Source: Shewanella sp. GD04112
Lineage (GTDB): Bacteria > Pseudomonadota > Gammaproteobacteria > Enterobacterales > Shewanellaceae
Length of the DNA stretch: 64,000 bases
Direction of reading: 5' to 3'
Assembly: GCF_029835735.1 (NCBI RefSeq)
Contig: NZ_JAOEAL010000001.1
Location: 1,302,001-1,366,000 of the forward strand
Under the pieces are notes generated by a model that worked only from the letters and a program-made list of their open reading frames with translations, was not told the origin of the DNA and did no database searches. This document shows positions 1-7,655 of this stretch, piece after piece (within the stretch, counting starts at the first letter, position 1; each line of letters begins with the position of its first letter). A program made the position numbers and the translations under genes.

Positions 1-2
1 CC

Positions 3-2105
3 CTGATTGCACAGGTCGAAGCCTTACCCGCTAAGAGTCCTGCCGCGAAAAGAGAACTACTCGAACGTGCCCGCGAGATGATTGAAATCCTCGCGCCGCT
101 GAATATGGATATCGAGACGCTGCAAGCGGCTATCTTGTTTGTGGTGTTTGATGCCGGCTTATTAAACGAAGAAGCGATCAAAGAAAAATTTGGTGAGTCC
201 CTCGCGCGGTTAGTCGCCAGCGTTGTGACCATGGATGCCATTGGTGCGTTAAAAATCAATCCCAATAGCCGCTCAACCGAGCCGCAAATCGACAATATCC
301 GCCGCATGTTACTGGCGATGGTTGAAGACGTACGCGCCGTGGTGATCAAACTGGCCGAGCGTGTTTGTTTGCTGCGCGCCGTGAAAAATGCCGACGAAGA
401 AACCCGCGTCTTGCTGGCCCGCGAAATTGCCGACATTTATGCGCCGCTCGCTAACCGTTTGGGGATTGGTCAGTTAAAGTGGGAATTAGAAGATATTTCC
501 TTCCGTTATTTGCATCCAGATACTTACAAGGACATTGCGAAACAGTTAGACGGTAAGCGGTTAGACCGCGAAGTCTATATCGAAAAATTTGTCGAGCAGT
601 TGCAGCAGCGCCTCGATGAGGATCATATCCGCGCTAAGGTGTATGGTCGTCCAAAACATATCTACAGCATCTGGCGCAAGATGAAGGGCAAACACCTCAA
701 GTTTGATGAGTTGTTTGACGTGCGCGCCGTGCGTATTGTCACCGAACGTTTGCAGGACTGCTACGGCGCCTTAGGGGTCGTGCACACTCTTTGGCACCAT
801 ATCCCGCGCGAGTTCGACGACTACGTGGCCAACCCTAAACCTAACGGTTATCAATCGATTCATACCGTAGTGGTAGGGCCAGAAGGTAAAACCGTTGAAA
901 TTCAAATTCGTACCCAAGATATGCATGAAGATGCAGAGCTGGGGGTGGCCGCGCACTGGAAATATAAAGAAGGTAATCACTCCGGCAAACAGAGCGGCTA
1001 CGAAGAAAAAATCAATTGGCTGCGTAAAATTCTGCAATGGCAGGAAGACGTGGTCGAAAGCGGCAACTTGGTCGAAGAAGTCCGTAGCCAAGTGTTTGAA
1101 GATAGAGTCTATGTCTTTACCCCAAGCGGTGAAGTCGTTGACTTGCCACTCGGTTCAACCGTGCTCGACTTTGCCTATTATATTCACTCGCAGGTCGGCC
1201 ATAAGTGTATCGGTGCCAAGGTCGATGGCCGCATTGTGCCGTTTACTTATCAGGTCGAAACGGGTGAGCGTATCGAGATCATCACCTCGAAGCACCCTAA
1301 TCCTAAGCGCGATTGGCTCAATCCAAACTTAGGTTATATCCGCACATCGCGGGCGCGCTCGAAAATTCAACATTGGTTTAAGCAGCAGGACCGCGATAAA
1401 AACATTATCGCCGGTAAAGAAATGCTCGAAGCCGAGTTGGCGCGAGTCAGCCTTAAAATCAAAGATGCCGCCATCGCCGTTGAGCGCTTTAATATGGCGA
1501 GTATGGACGACTTGCTTGCAGCCATCGGCGGCGGTGATGTGCGTTTACATCAGGTCGTTAACCATATTCAAAGTAAGTTGCGCCTCGATGAGGTGAGCGA
1601 AGAAGATGCGGTAGAAGAATTAGTTAAGAAGAGCCAACCTAAATCTGGCACCAACAGCCGTGGTCAGGTGGAAGTGAATGGCGTGGGTAACTTACTCAGC
1701 CATATCGCCCGTTGCTGCCAGCCCGTACCTGGGGATGAAATTTTAGGCTTTATCACCAAAGGACGCGGTATTTCGGTGCATCGCTCCGACTGTGAACAGG
1801 TGAAAGAGTTGATGCGCGTTCACCCTGAGCGTGGCGTCGATGTGGTTTGGGGCGAAAATTACTCTGGTGGTTATCGTATGCGCCTGCGCGTATTAGCCCA
1901 TGATCGCAGCGGCTTATTGCGGGATCTCACCTCGGTACTCGCCGCCGAAAAATCCAATGTACTCGCCATGAGCTCCTCATCGGATATTAAGAATCAGACG
2001 GCAGCCATCGAGCTGGAATTAGAGCTATACAACCTCGATGGCTTATCGCGGGTGTTATCTAAGCTCTCCCAAGTCGATAGCGTGATAGAAGCAAGACGGC
2101 TTTAA
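3..2105 (+). CDS. relA: GTP pyrophosphokinase RelA, 3' part (5' end outside the window)
   Basis: RelA makes (p)ppGpp from ATP and GTP/GDP on ribosomes stalled by uncharged tRNA. The reading frame is open from the first bases, so about 35 N-terminal residues are missing compared with the usual ~735-744. In order one sees a degenerate HD domain (FVVFDAG where SpoT-type hydrolases have HD, consistent with a synthetase-only enzyme), the synthetase domain with YGRPKHIYSIWRK and EFDDYVANPKPNGYQS, a TGS domain (DRVYVFTPSGEVVDLP), a Cys-rich segment (IARCCQPVPGD) and a C-terminal ACT domain. In E. coli relA is followed by mazEF and mazG. Here an accessory insert separates relA from mazG. Confidence 0.97.
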   Translation: MIAQVEALPAKSPAAKRELLERAREMIEILAPLNMDIETLQAAILFVVFDAGLLNEEAIKEKFGESLARLVASVVTMDAIGALKINPNSRSTEPQIDNIRRMLLAMVEDVRAVVIKLAERVCLLRAVKNADEETRVLLAREIADIYAPLANRLGIGQLKWELEDISFRYLHPDTYKDIAKQLDGKRLDREVYIEKFVEQLQQRLDEDHIRAKVYGRPKHIYSIWRKMKGKHLKFDELFDVRAVRIVTERLQDCYGALGVVHTLWHHIPREFDDYVANPKPNGYQSIHTVVVGPEGKTVEIQIRTQDMHEDAELGVAAHWKYKEGNHSGKQSGYEEKINWLRKILQWQEDVVESGNLVEEVRSQVFEDRVYVFTPSGEVVDLPLGSTVLDFAYYIHSQVGHKCIGAKVDGRIVPFTYQVETGERIEIITSKHPNPKRDWLNPNLGYIRTSRARSKIQHWFKQQDRDKNIIAGKEMLEAELARVSLKIKDAAIAVERFNMASMDDLLAAIGGGDVRLHQVVNHIQSKLRLDEVSEEDAVEELVKKSQPKSGTNSRGQVEVNGVGNLLSHIARCCQPVPGDEILGFITKGRGISVHRSDCEQVKELMRVHPERGVDVVWGENYSGGYRMRLRVLAHDRSGLLRDLTSVLAAEKSNVLAMSSSSDIKNQTAAIELELELYNLDGLSRVLSKLSQVDSVIEARRL

Positions 2106-2473
2106 GGTTAGCAATACCTTTCGAAGCGATTAGCCTCGAAATTAGCAATATAGAATACTTTGATAAGAGATATAGATCGGGGTGCAGGGAGGCTGTTCAC
2201 CATTCTGAGCAATGGCATTTGCTCCCCGACGCGCAGCGAGTCCGTCCTTGGATGCTCGACCGCCCGTCTGATGTGAATGGATTCACGAATGCTGCGGTGG
2301 CATGGATGCCAAAGAGCGGCCATGGGGCGGACGCTCGTCTCGCAAATCACCATTGCTCAGCTTCCTAGCATCGTTGTTGGCTGCAGGTTTCAAAGAGACA
2401 CACAGCATGCTTTGGGACATTTTCGTGCCAAAGCCTTAACTCAAACGCGTCTGTTTCGGATAAAAATTTCTAT
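2106..2473. other. Intergenic segment after relA with ATGGAT-centred hairpins
   Basis: I see no convincing gene here. Short open frames exist on both strands but lack a ribosome binding site and resemble no family I know. Two small palindromes share the same GG centre: GTGAAT-GG-ATTCAC at 2273-2286 and GGCAT-GG-ATGCC at 2299-2310. A third of the same design lies at 4524-4541 on the far side of the accessory genes. I infer a dispersed short repeat of this genome. No rho-independent terminator for relA is obvious. Confidence 0.5.
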
Positions 2474-2535
2474 GGCTAACGCTTAAAGCAGGGGCGCGGT
2501 GCTTTTTCGCGTTCCATGCCTTTACTTGTTAGGTG
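2474..2535 (-). other. attC-type recombination site A (integron cassette end)
   Basis: On the minus strand the site opens with CACCTAAC (R'', 2535-2528) and closes with GTTAGCC (R', 2480-2474), about 61 bp in all. The inner arms pair partly (TAAAG with CTTTA) and the middle is G+C-rich, as expected of a folded attC. R'' is the exact complement of the GTTAGGTG that starts the same cassette at 3206-3199, which is the hallmark of cassette ends joined in the circular form. The stop codon of the preceding gene overlaps the site. Confidence 0.75.
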
Positions 2536-3181
2536 ATGCCATTCCATACATTTTTGCAACACCACGAATAAATTTCACTATATAAATCACCCAGACCCAT
2601 ATCCGTGATCCACCATTTGCTAAAACCTCATCTTTAGCTTGTAGCTTAATCGTTGCTTTCATGCCTCTGGGATTTGGAAAAACTAGTGTTTGAGTAAAAT
2701 TATTAATCTCTAGAGTAAACTTAATTAATTTCTTAATTGAATTAGTTGTGATATCTGCTGGGTTACTCCATCGCTCAAAAACATAACACTCTTTATTTGA
2801 TGACAATAGGTCAGATTTTGGTGGGTAAATAAGAGCCACTACATCTCCAGCGACTGACTGAGATATAACCATGGAGGCTTGATCTTCTGACAAGATTTTT
2901 GATCTTGATTTATGTGGGACAACGGGCCTAATTGGTAGTGGTTTACGGCCAAAGTTTAAAGTAATGGAGTCACTCCATATTTCATTTTCAATGCTTTCTC
3001 TATGCTCTATCCATTCTTCACTGATAATATGAATGTATGGCTTTATTGCCCCATATTCTTCATATATATCAGCCCCATCTTCTACGGCTTCTTTAACGAC
3101 AGGTATAACACAGTGTTTGAAATTTATGCGTTTACAAAAGCTTTCGAAGCGCAGTTTATTTAACTTATCTACAGGTTTCAT
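2522..3181 (-). CDS. Hypothetical protein, probable integron cassette gene 1
   Basis: I do not recognise the 219-residue product. It is mostly soluble and of mixed charge, with a hydrophobic C-terminal stretch (WVWVIYIVKFI, about residues 195-205) that could anchor it to a membrane. The gene fits a cassette layout closely. Its ATG lies 18 bp after the GTTAGGTG crossover box, and its last codons (ATG GCA TCA CCT AAC AAG TAA) run into the R'' box of the downstream attC. The sequence is clearly richer in A+T than relA or mazG, which suggests foreign origin. Function is unknown. Cassette genes are often toxin/antitoxin, defence or modifying enzymes, but nothing visible here supports one of those. 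Confidence 0.7.
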   Translation of the reverse strand: MKPVDKLNKLRFESFCKRINFKHCVIPVVKEAVEDGADIYEEYGAIKPYIHIISEEWIEHRESIENEIWSDSITLNFGRKPLPIRPVVPHKSRSKILSEDQASMVISQSVAGDVVALIYPPKSDLLSSNKECYVFERWSNPADITTNSIKKLIKFTLEINNFTQTLVFPNPRGMKATIKLQAKDEVLANGGSRIWVWVIYIVKFIRGVAKMYGMASPNK

Positions 3182-3198
3182 TGAATCTCGATTTAGTG

Positions 3199-3289
3199 CA
3201 CCTAACGCTCCGCTAAACGGCGAGCGTTAGCGAGTCCGGTGGAGGCCACGCTTTTTGTGGCCGGAACGAATTTGAGCGGCTTGTTACGT
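3199..3289 (-). other. attC-type recombination site B between the two cassettes
   Basis: Read on the minus strand this roughly 90-bp site starts with ACGTAAC (3289-3283) and ends with GTTAGGTG (3206-3199; crossover after the first G). The flanking arms GCCGCTCAAA and TTTAGCGGAGC pair with an unpaired base, as in known attC sites. An inner hairpin, GGCCAC-N7-GTGGCC, forms the variable tip. The stop codon of cassette gene 2 (ACG TAA C) lies inside R''. Together with site A this defines cassette 1 exactly. Confidence 0.8.
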
Positions 3290-3751
3290 GTTTTCATAGC
3301 GCTTTAGTACTTTGTACTCTTTATTGGATGAAGGCCAAAGAATTACCCTATAGATATCATCTGCGTCTTCCCATTCCTCTGTTATAGAGTCAAGCCCTTT
3401 AGCTAGAGAAAGCACAGCATACTCTCCAGGGGAAATTTCAATTTTTGCTGCATCAGGTAAATAGTCTGTGCAACCGAATACTGCGCAACTGCCCGACTTC
3501 ATTGTGACGTAGCCCTTAGAAGCATGATCCCACTCAGCGAGACTTACCTCTGGTTCGCTTTCGTGGATTTCTACTTCAACAGGTACATCAACATTGCGGA
3601 ATGTCCCAACCGCAAGAGTATTTGGTAATACTCCTAGCTTTAGATCAAGCGCTTCATTCGTCCAGACTTCCGAGGTATCGTCGTCTGCCTCTGCATCCAT
3701 AAGGTAGACCTGAAAGTAATCTGCGAATAATTCAAACTTGTAATTCTTCAT
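3284..3751 (-). CDS. Hypothetical acidic protein, probable integron cassette gene 2
   Basis: The 155-residue product starts MKNYKFELFADYF and is strongly acidic (DAEADDD, EEWEDADD), with no signal peptide or membrane segment. I know no family for it. An in-frame ATG exists 13 codons upstream at 3790, but the cassette boundary GTTACGTG at 3773-3766 falls inside that longer version. The start at 3751, preceded by GGAA at about 8 bases, is therefore preferred. The stop codon is within the R'' box of site B. Small acidic proteins of this kind can be antitoxins, immunity proteins or anti-restriction mimics. That is speculation, and no partner toxin is recognisable. Confidence 0.65.
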   Translation of the reverse strand: MKNYKFELFADYFQVYLMDAEADDDTSEVWTNEALDLKLGVLPNTLAVGTFRNVDVPVEVEIHESEPEVSLAEWDHASKGYVTMKSGSCAVFGCTDYLPDAAKIEISPGEYAVLSLAKGLDSITEEWEDADDIYRVILWPSSNKEYKVLKRYENT

Positions 3752-3765
3752 CAATGCTTCCGTGA

Positions 3766-3773
3766 CACGTAAC
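3766..3773 (-). other. Crossover box at the start of cassette 2 (GTTACGTG)
   Basis: On the minus strand GTTACGTG is the exact 8-base complement of CACGTAAC, the R'' of site B, so it marks where cassette 2 begins. It departs from the GTTRRRY consensus at one base, and the partner R'' carries the same departure. That supports co-inheritance in one circle. Confidence 0.65.
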
Positions 3774-4081
3774 ATTTTATTAGTGCGCATGCGCGTTTTT
3801 CAAACCTATTAACTAAAATTCAGTCTCTATAGTTAATTGATTTTATAGCACTTTATTTATTACGCATGGAGTTAGTGCGCACTGATTTTGTCTGAAAATC
3901 ATACCAAAACACCTAAATTTAAATACGACTGTATACCCATACATTGTTAGTCGATTTCTGGTAAGGCCAAACATAGGCAAAGAGATAAGAATTTGTATGG
4001 CAGCAGGAGTGGGAATTTTCGGTTGAGCTAACGAGCCGAAACACGGAATTGGGGCAAAAATAGCACAGTGATGTAATGACA
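3774..4081 (-). other. Region upstream of cassette 2: possible decayed attC
   Basis: No gene is convincing here. An 84-codon frame on the minus strand overlaps the end of the next gene and has no ribosome site. On the minus strand a degenerate GCGTAAT (about 3869-3863) could be a worn R'' facing the GTTACGTG box. Between them ATTAACT and AGTTAAT form a perfect 7-bp inverted pair that could be the tip of the fold. The conserved AAC is changed to AAT, so the site may no longer recombine. Confidence 0.35.
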
Positions 4082-4303
4082 TTACTTTTGAAACCATTTT
4101 TCTACTTCCGTGGGGTTCTTCTTTATATACAAATGAATAAAGAACCCACAGACCAAATACAATATGGTTAATATTAAAGCACCACCAAACTGTAGATTTT
4201 CAAATGCTCCCTGCGAATATATGGTTGCAGTTGCAACAATACAGAAAGCTATAAAAATCGACCAAAATGCAGTTTTCTGATTTTTGCTCATTGTTCTATC
4301 CAT
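4082..4303 (-). CDS. Small two-helix membrane protein, hypothetical
   Basis: The 73-residue product has two predicted membrane helices (about residues 13-29 and 40-59) and a charged tail (KKNPTEVEKWFQK). A later start at the fifth codon (MSKNQK) is equally possible. I do not recognise the family. It is A+T-rich and shares the orientation of the two cassette genes, so it may belong to a third, older cassette whose ends have decayed. No clear attC boxes flank it directly. It might instead be an ordinary accessory gene. Confidence 0.5.
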   Translation of the reverse strand: MDRTMSKNQKTAFWSIFIAFCIVATATIYSQGAFENLQFGGALILTILYLVCGFFIHLYIKKNPTEVEKWFQK

Positions 4304-4806
4304 GATTTCAAAATTTTATTCGTACGCTGAGTGTTAAGCCCGTCAGACCAGTGAATCGCCACCGTTTTAGTCGTCACTTTGTCGCATTACTCAATTTTGG
4401 TCAACATTAGGCTTGTGATGTTCATCTCAAGTCGCGTTGCTAACTTCGAATGGGGCAAAAGCTTTTAGCCAGATAAACAGTTCAATGGTCGTAAAGATTG
4501 TCATTGTTGCAACTGTGACCGTTGGCGGCATGGATGCCGCCGTCGAGCCCTCAGGGACGAGTTTATGGCGTGTCACAGGGGAAACTATGACAATTCATCC
4601 TACACACCTGACGACATACTTATCTAGTTTTAGGGCATATCCTCTTCGTTAAAACCTAATACCAGACCCTAAATAGCACTTTTAGCTTGGCTACTTTATC
4701 ATTAGCGCTTTATTGCCCTTATTACAGCCTTAGTTGCGACTCAGCTTGAGTGTATTCCTGTTTACGCATTCTGCACCTGTGTCGACTCTCTTGAAAGGAT
4801 ATCTGC
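4304..4806. other. Intergenic region before mazG
   Basis: No convincing gene. It contains a perfect hairpin GGCGGCAT-GG-ATGCCGCC at 4524-4541, of the same design as those after relA, and a TGTCA-N12-TGACA inverted pair at about 4570-4592. A 71-codon open frame covers both but has no ribosome site and reads through the hairpin, so I treat it as chance. The mazG promoter should lie in the last 150 bases. Confidence 0.45.
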
Positions 4807-5685
4807 ATGACTTCCCATACCACGCCTTCTATTACTGAGCTTTCAGCAACAGCACTTTCAGCAACCGATGTTGCGCCGCTACTGAAGATTATGGAGAAGC
4901 TGCGCGATCCGCAAATGGGTTGTCCTTGGGATAAGGCGCAGACCTTTCAAACCATAGTGCCTTTTACTCTCGAAGAGGCCTATGAAGTGGCCGACACGAT
5001 TGAACGGTTAGCCCTAGACGAGCTGCCCGATGAACTCGGCGATTTATTATTCCAAGTGGTGTTTTATTGCCAGCTAGGCAAAGAGCAGGGCAGGTTTGAT
5101 TTCAGCACAGTCGTCAATAAAATCACCGACAAACTGACCCGCCGTCATCCCCATGTGTTTGGTAATGAAGTGTTTGAGGCCGATGCCAGTAGTCAGCAAA
5201 TGAAAGCCAATTGGGAAGCAATCAAAGCCAGCGAGCGTGAGCAAAAGGCATTGGCGGCTGGGGTGACTTCATCAAGCGAGGTTTCTGTGCTTGATGATAT
5301 TCCGCGTGCACAGCCGGCGTTATCCCGTTCTATCAAAATTCAGCAGCGGGTCGCACGTGTCGGGTTCGATTGGCCTGAGCTTGAGCCCGTTGTCGCAAAA
5401 ATCCATGAAGAAATTGATGAAGTGCTGGCGGAGGTGAATCAGCCAACGCTCGACCAAGCCAAAGTGCAGGCCGAAATGGGCGACTTATTATTTGCAGTGG
5501 TAAATTTGGCGCGTCATTTAAAGGTGGACCCAGAACAAGCGCTGCGCCAAGCCAATGTTAAATTTGAACGCCGTTTTAAAGGTGTAGAGGCATTTGCAAA
5601 ACAAAATAATAAAGCATTAGAAGAACATAGCTTAGAAGAGTTAGATGCCTATTGGGATAAGGTTAAACAGGGCGAGCCAAGATAA
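4807..5685 (+). CDS. mazG: Nucleoside triphosphate pyrophosphohydrolase MazG
   Basis: MazG hydrolyses (d)NTPs to NMPs plus pyrophosphate, clearing aberrant nucleotides and, in E. coli, lowering ppGpp under starvation. At 292 residues it is a little longer than E. coli MazG because of an N-terminal extension of about 20 residues rich in Ser/Thr/Ala. Two tandem MazG repeats are visible, each with the EExxE ... ExxD metal-binding pattern: EEAYE ... DELGDLLFQVV near residues 58-80, and HEEIDEVLAE ... EMGDLLFAVV near residues 200-235. GAAAGGAT lies at a normal distance before the ATG. It sits upstream of pyrG with about 115 bp between. Confidence 0.95.
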   Translation: MTSHTTPSITELSATALSATDVAPLLKIMEKLRDPQMGCPWDKAQTFQTIVPFTLEEAYEVADTIERLALDELPDELGDLLFQVVFYCQLGKEQGRFDFSTVVNKITDKLTRRHPHVFGNEVFEADASSQQMKANWEAIKASEREQKALAAGVTSSSEVSVLDDIPRAQPALSRSIKIQQRVARVGFDWPELEPVVAKIHEEIDEVLAEVNQPTLDQAKVQAEMGDLLFAVVNLARHLKVDPEQALRQANVKFERRFKGVEAFAKQNNKALEEHSLEELDAYWDKVKQGEPR

Positions 5686-5801
5686 AGGGCAAATTATCCG
5701 GATTGGTGTTTGTCGAATGGCAACACCTTTGGTATACTACTGCCCCGTCCTAGTGCTTTCTTACAAGCACGTATTTTCAAACTCATTTTCTCAGGTTCAG
5801 C

Positions 5802-7442
5802 ATGACTACAAGGTATATCTTCGTTACTGGTGGTGTGGTTTCATCACTAGGTAAAGGCATTGCAGCCGCTTCATTAGCCGCAATTTTAGAGGCCCGTGGT
5901 CTCAATGTAACCATCATGAAACTGGACCCATACATTAACGTTGATCCAGGTACCATGAGCCCAACGCAACATGGTGAAGTGTTTGTGACTGAGGACGGCG
6001 CAGAAACAGACCTTGACCTTGGTCACTATGAGCGTTTCATCCGCACTAAGATGAACCGTCGCAACAACTTCACTACGGGTCGTATTTACGAGGAAGTGCT
6101 GCGTAAAGAGCGTCGCGGTGACTATTTAGGTGCGACGATTCAGGTGATCCCACACATCACTAACGCGATCAAAGAAAAGGTCATTGCAGGCGGTGAAGGT
6201 CACGATGTGGCTATCGTAGAAATCGGCGGTACTGTGGGTGATATCGAATCACTACCATTCCTTGAGTCTATCCGCCAATTAGGCGTTGAACTGGGCCGCG
6301 ATCGTACCCTGTTTATGCATTTAACCTTAGTGCCATTCCTTGGCGCTGCGGGTGAAGTGAAAACCAAACCGACTCAACATTCAGTGAAAGAATTGCGTTC
6401 TATCGGTATTGCACCCGATGTGCTGATCTGCCGTGGCGACCGCGCGATTCCTGCCAACGAGCGTGCGAAGATTTCGTTATTCTGTAACGTTGAAGAACGT
6501 GCGGTTATTTCATTAAAAGACGTCGACAGTATCTACAAGATCCCTGCGCTACTGCGCTCACAGGGTTTAGATGACTTAGTGGTTAAGCGTTTTGGCTTAG
6601 AGTGCCGCGAAGCCGACTTGTCAGAGTGGGAAAACGTCATTTACCAAGAAGCCAATCCAAACGGCGAAGTCGTGATTGGTATGGTCGGTAAATACATCGA
6701 ACTGCCAGACGCCTATAAGTCAGTCAACGAAGCATTAAAGCATGCGGGTCTGAAGAACCGTGTATCTGTGAGCATCAAGTATATCGACTCACAAACTGTT
6801 GAAGCGAAAGGCGATGAAGTTCTGCAAGGTTTAGACGGTATCTTAGTTCCAGGTGGCTTCGGTGAGCGCGGTGTGGAAGGTAAGATTCTGGCGGCTAAAT
6901 ATGCCCGTGAAAACGAGCTGCCGTACTTTGGTATCTGTTTAGGTATGCAAGTAGCGCTGATTGAATTTGCCCGTAACGTTGCTGGCATGGCCGATGCACA
7001 CTCAACCGAATTCAATAAAGCAACGCCATTCCCAGTGGTTGGTTTAATCACCGAATGGGTTGACGAAGAAGGTAACGTTGAACAACGCCATGAAGCCTCT
7101 GATTTAGGTGGCACTATGCGTTTAGGTGCGCAGTTATGCCACCTGCTTGAAGGTTCAAAAGCGGCGCAAGCGTACAAAGGTAACACTTGTGTTGAGCGTC
7201 ACCGTCACCGTTACGAAGTGAACAACAAGTACAGAGAACGCTTAGAGCAAGCGGGTCTGGTATTTAGTGGTTTATCTTCTGACCGTAAACTGGTTGAGAT
7301 GATTGAGCTGAAAGATCATCCTTGGTTTGTAGCGGGTCAATTCCACCCAGAATTCACTTCGACCCCACGCGATGGTCATCCATTGTTCGAAGGTTTCGTT
7401 GCTGCCGCAAGTGCACATCAAAAACGTGATCTGAAGAAATAA
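5802..7442 (+). CDS. pyrG: CTP synthase
   Basis: PyrG converts UTP to CTP using ATP and glutamine-derived ammonia, the last step of pyrimidine nucleotide synthesis. The 546-residue length is standard. The N-terminal amidoligase domain begins with the ATP site FVTGGVVSSLGKG. The C-terminal class I glutaminase domain has the Cys nucleophile in GICLGMQ and the His-Glu pair in FHPEFTS. It is followed by its own hairpin terminator before eno, the common gammaproteobacterial order. Confidence 0.98.
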   Translation: MTTRYIFVTGGVVSSLGKGIAAASLAAILEARGLNVTIMKLDPYINVDPGTMSPTQHGEVFVTEDGAETDLDLGHYERFIRTKMNRRNNFTTGRIYEEVLRKERRGDYLGATIQVIPHITNAIKEKVIAGGEGHDVAIVEIGGTVGDIESLPFLESIRQLGVELGRDRTLFMHLTLVPFLGAAGEVKTKPTQHSVKELRSIGIAPDVLICRGDRAIPANERAKISLFCNVEERAVISLKDVDSIYKIPALLRSQGLDDLVVKRFGLECREADLSEWENVIYQEANPNGEVVIGMVGKYIELPDAYKSVNEALKHAGLKNRVSVSIKYIDSQTVEAKGDEVLQGLDGILVPGGFGERGVEGKILAAKYARENELPYFGICLGMQVALIEFARNVAGMADAHSTEFNKATPFPVVGLITEWVDEEGNVEQRHEASDLGGTMRLGAQLCHLLEGSKAAQAYKGNTCVERHRHRYEVNNKYRERLEQAGLVFSGLSSDRKLVEMIELKDHPWFVAGQFHPEFTSTPRDGHPLFEGFVAAASAHQKRDLKK

Positions 7443-7447
7443 ATTTT

Positions 7448-7482
7448 AAGGCCGGACCCGCGACAGTGGGCCCGGCCTTTTG
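7448..7482 (+). terminator. Rho-independent terminator after pyrG
   Basis: A G+C-rich stem AAGGCCGGACCC / GGGCCCGGCCTT with one mismatch and an 8-base loop is followed by a short T run, six bases past the pyrG stop. Confidence 0.85.
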
Positions 7483-7655
7483 TTACACTCAGGCCGCGTA
7501 ATCATGAGTCAAAACTCATACCCATGTGTATAAACGACATGCGTATAGACGGAAATAGTAAACGGAATTTAAAGATTTTGGTCGTACTCTACATCTGTTA
7601 ATTCCCATTGGTATTGGTTTTTTCTTTTCTCTTTTAAACTTAAATCGAGGGTAAT

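Noticed and set aside
2108..2353. Minus-strand 81-codon frame after relA
   Set aside because: No ribosome site; it reads through the two ATGGAT palindromes, and such frames are likely to be over-annotated repeat sequence.
3843..4097. Minus-strand 84-codon frame upstream of cassette 2
   Set aside because: It overlaps the end of the small membrane protein gene, has no ribosome site, and its C terminus runs through the possible attC remnant.
4437..4652. Plus-strand 71-codon frame before mazG
   Set aside because: No ribosome site; it crosses a perfect hairpin and shows no domain or composition typical of a protein.
2106..4806. Toxin-antitoxin pair (mazEF-like) between relA and mazG
   Set aside because: The position invites it, but neither cassette protein shows MazF, RelE, HipA or antitoxin helix-turn-helix features.
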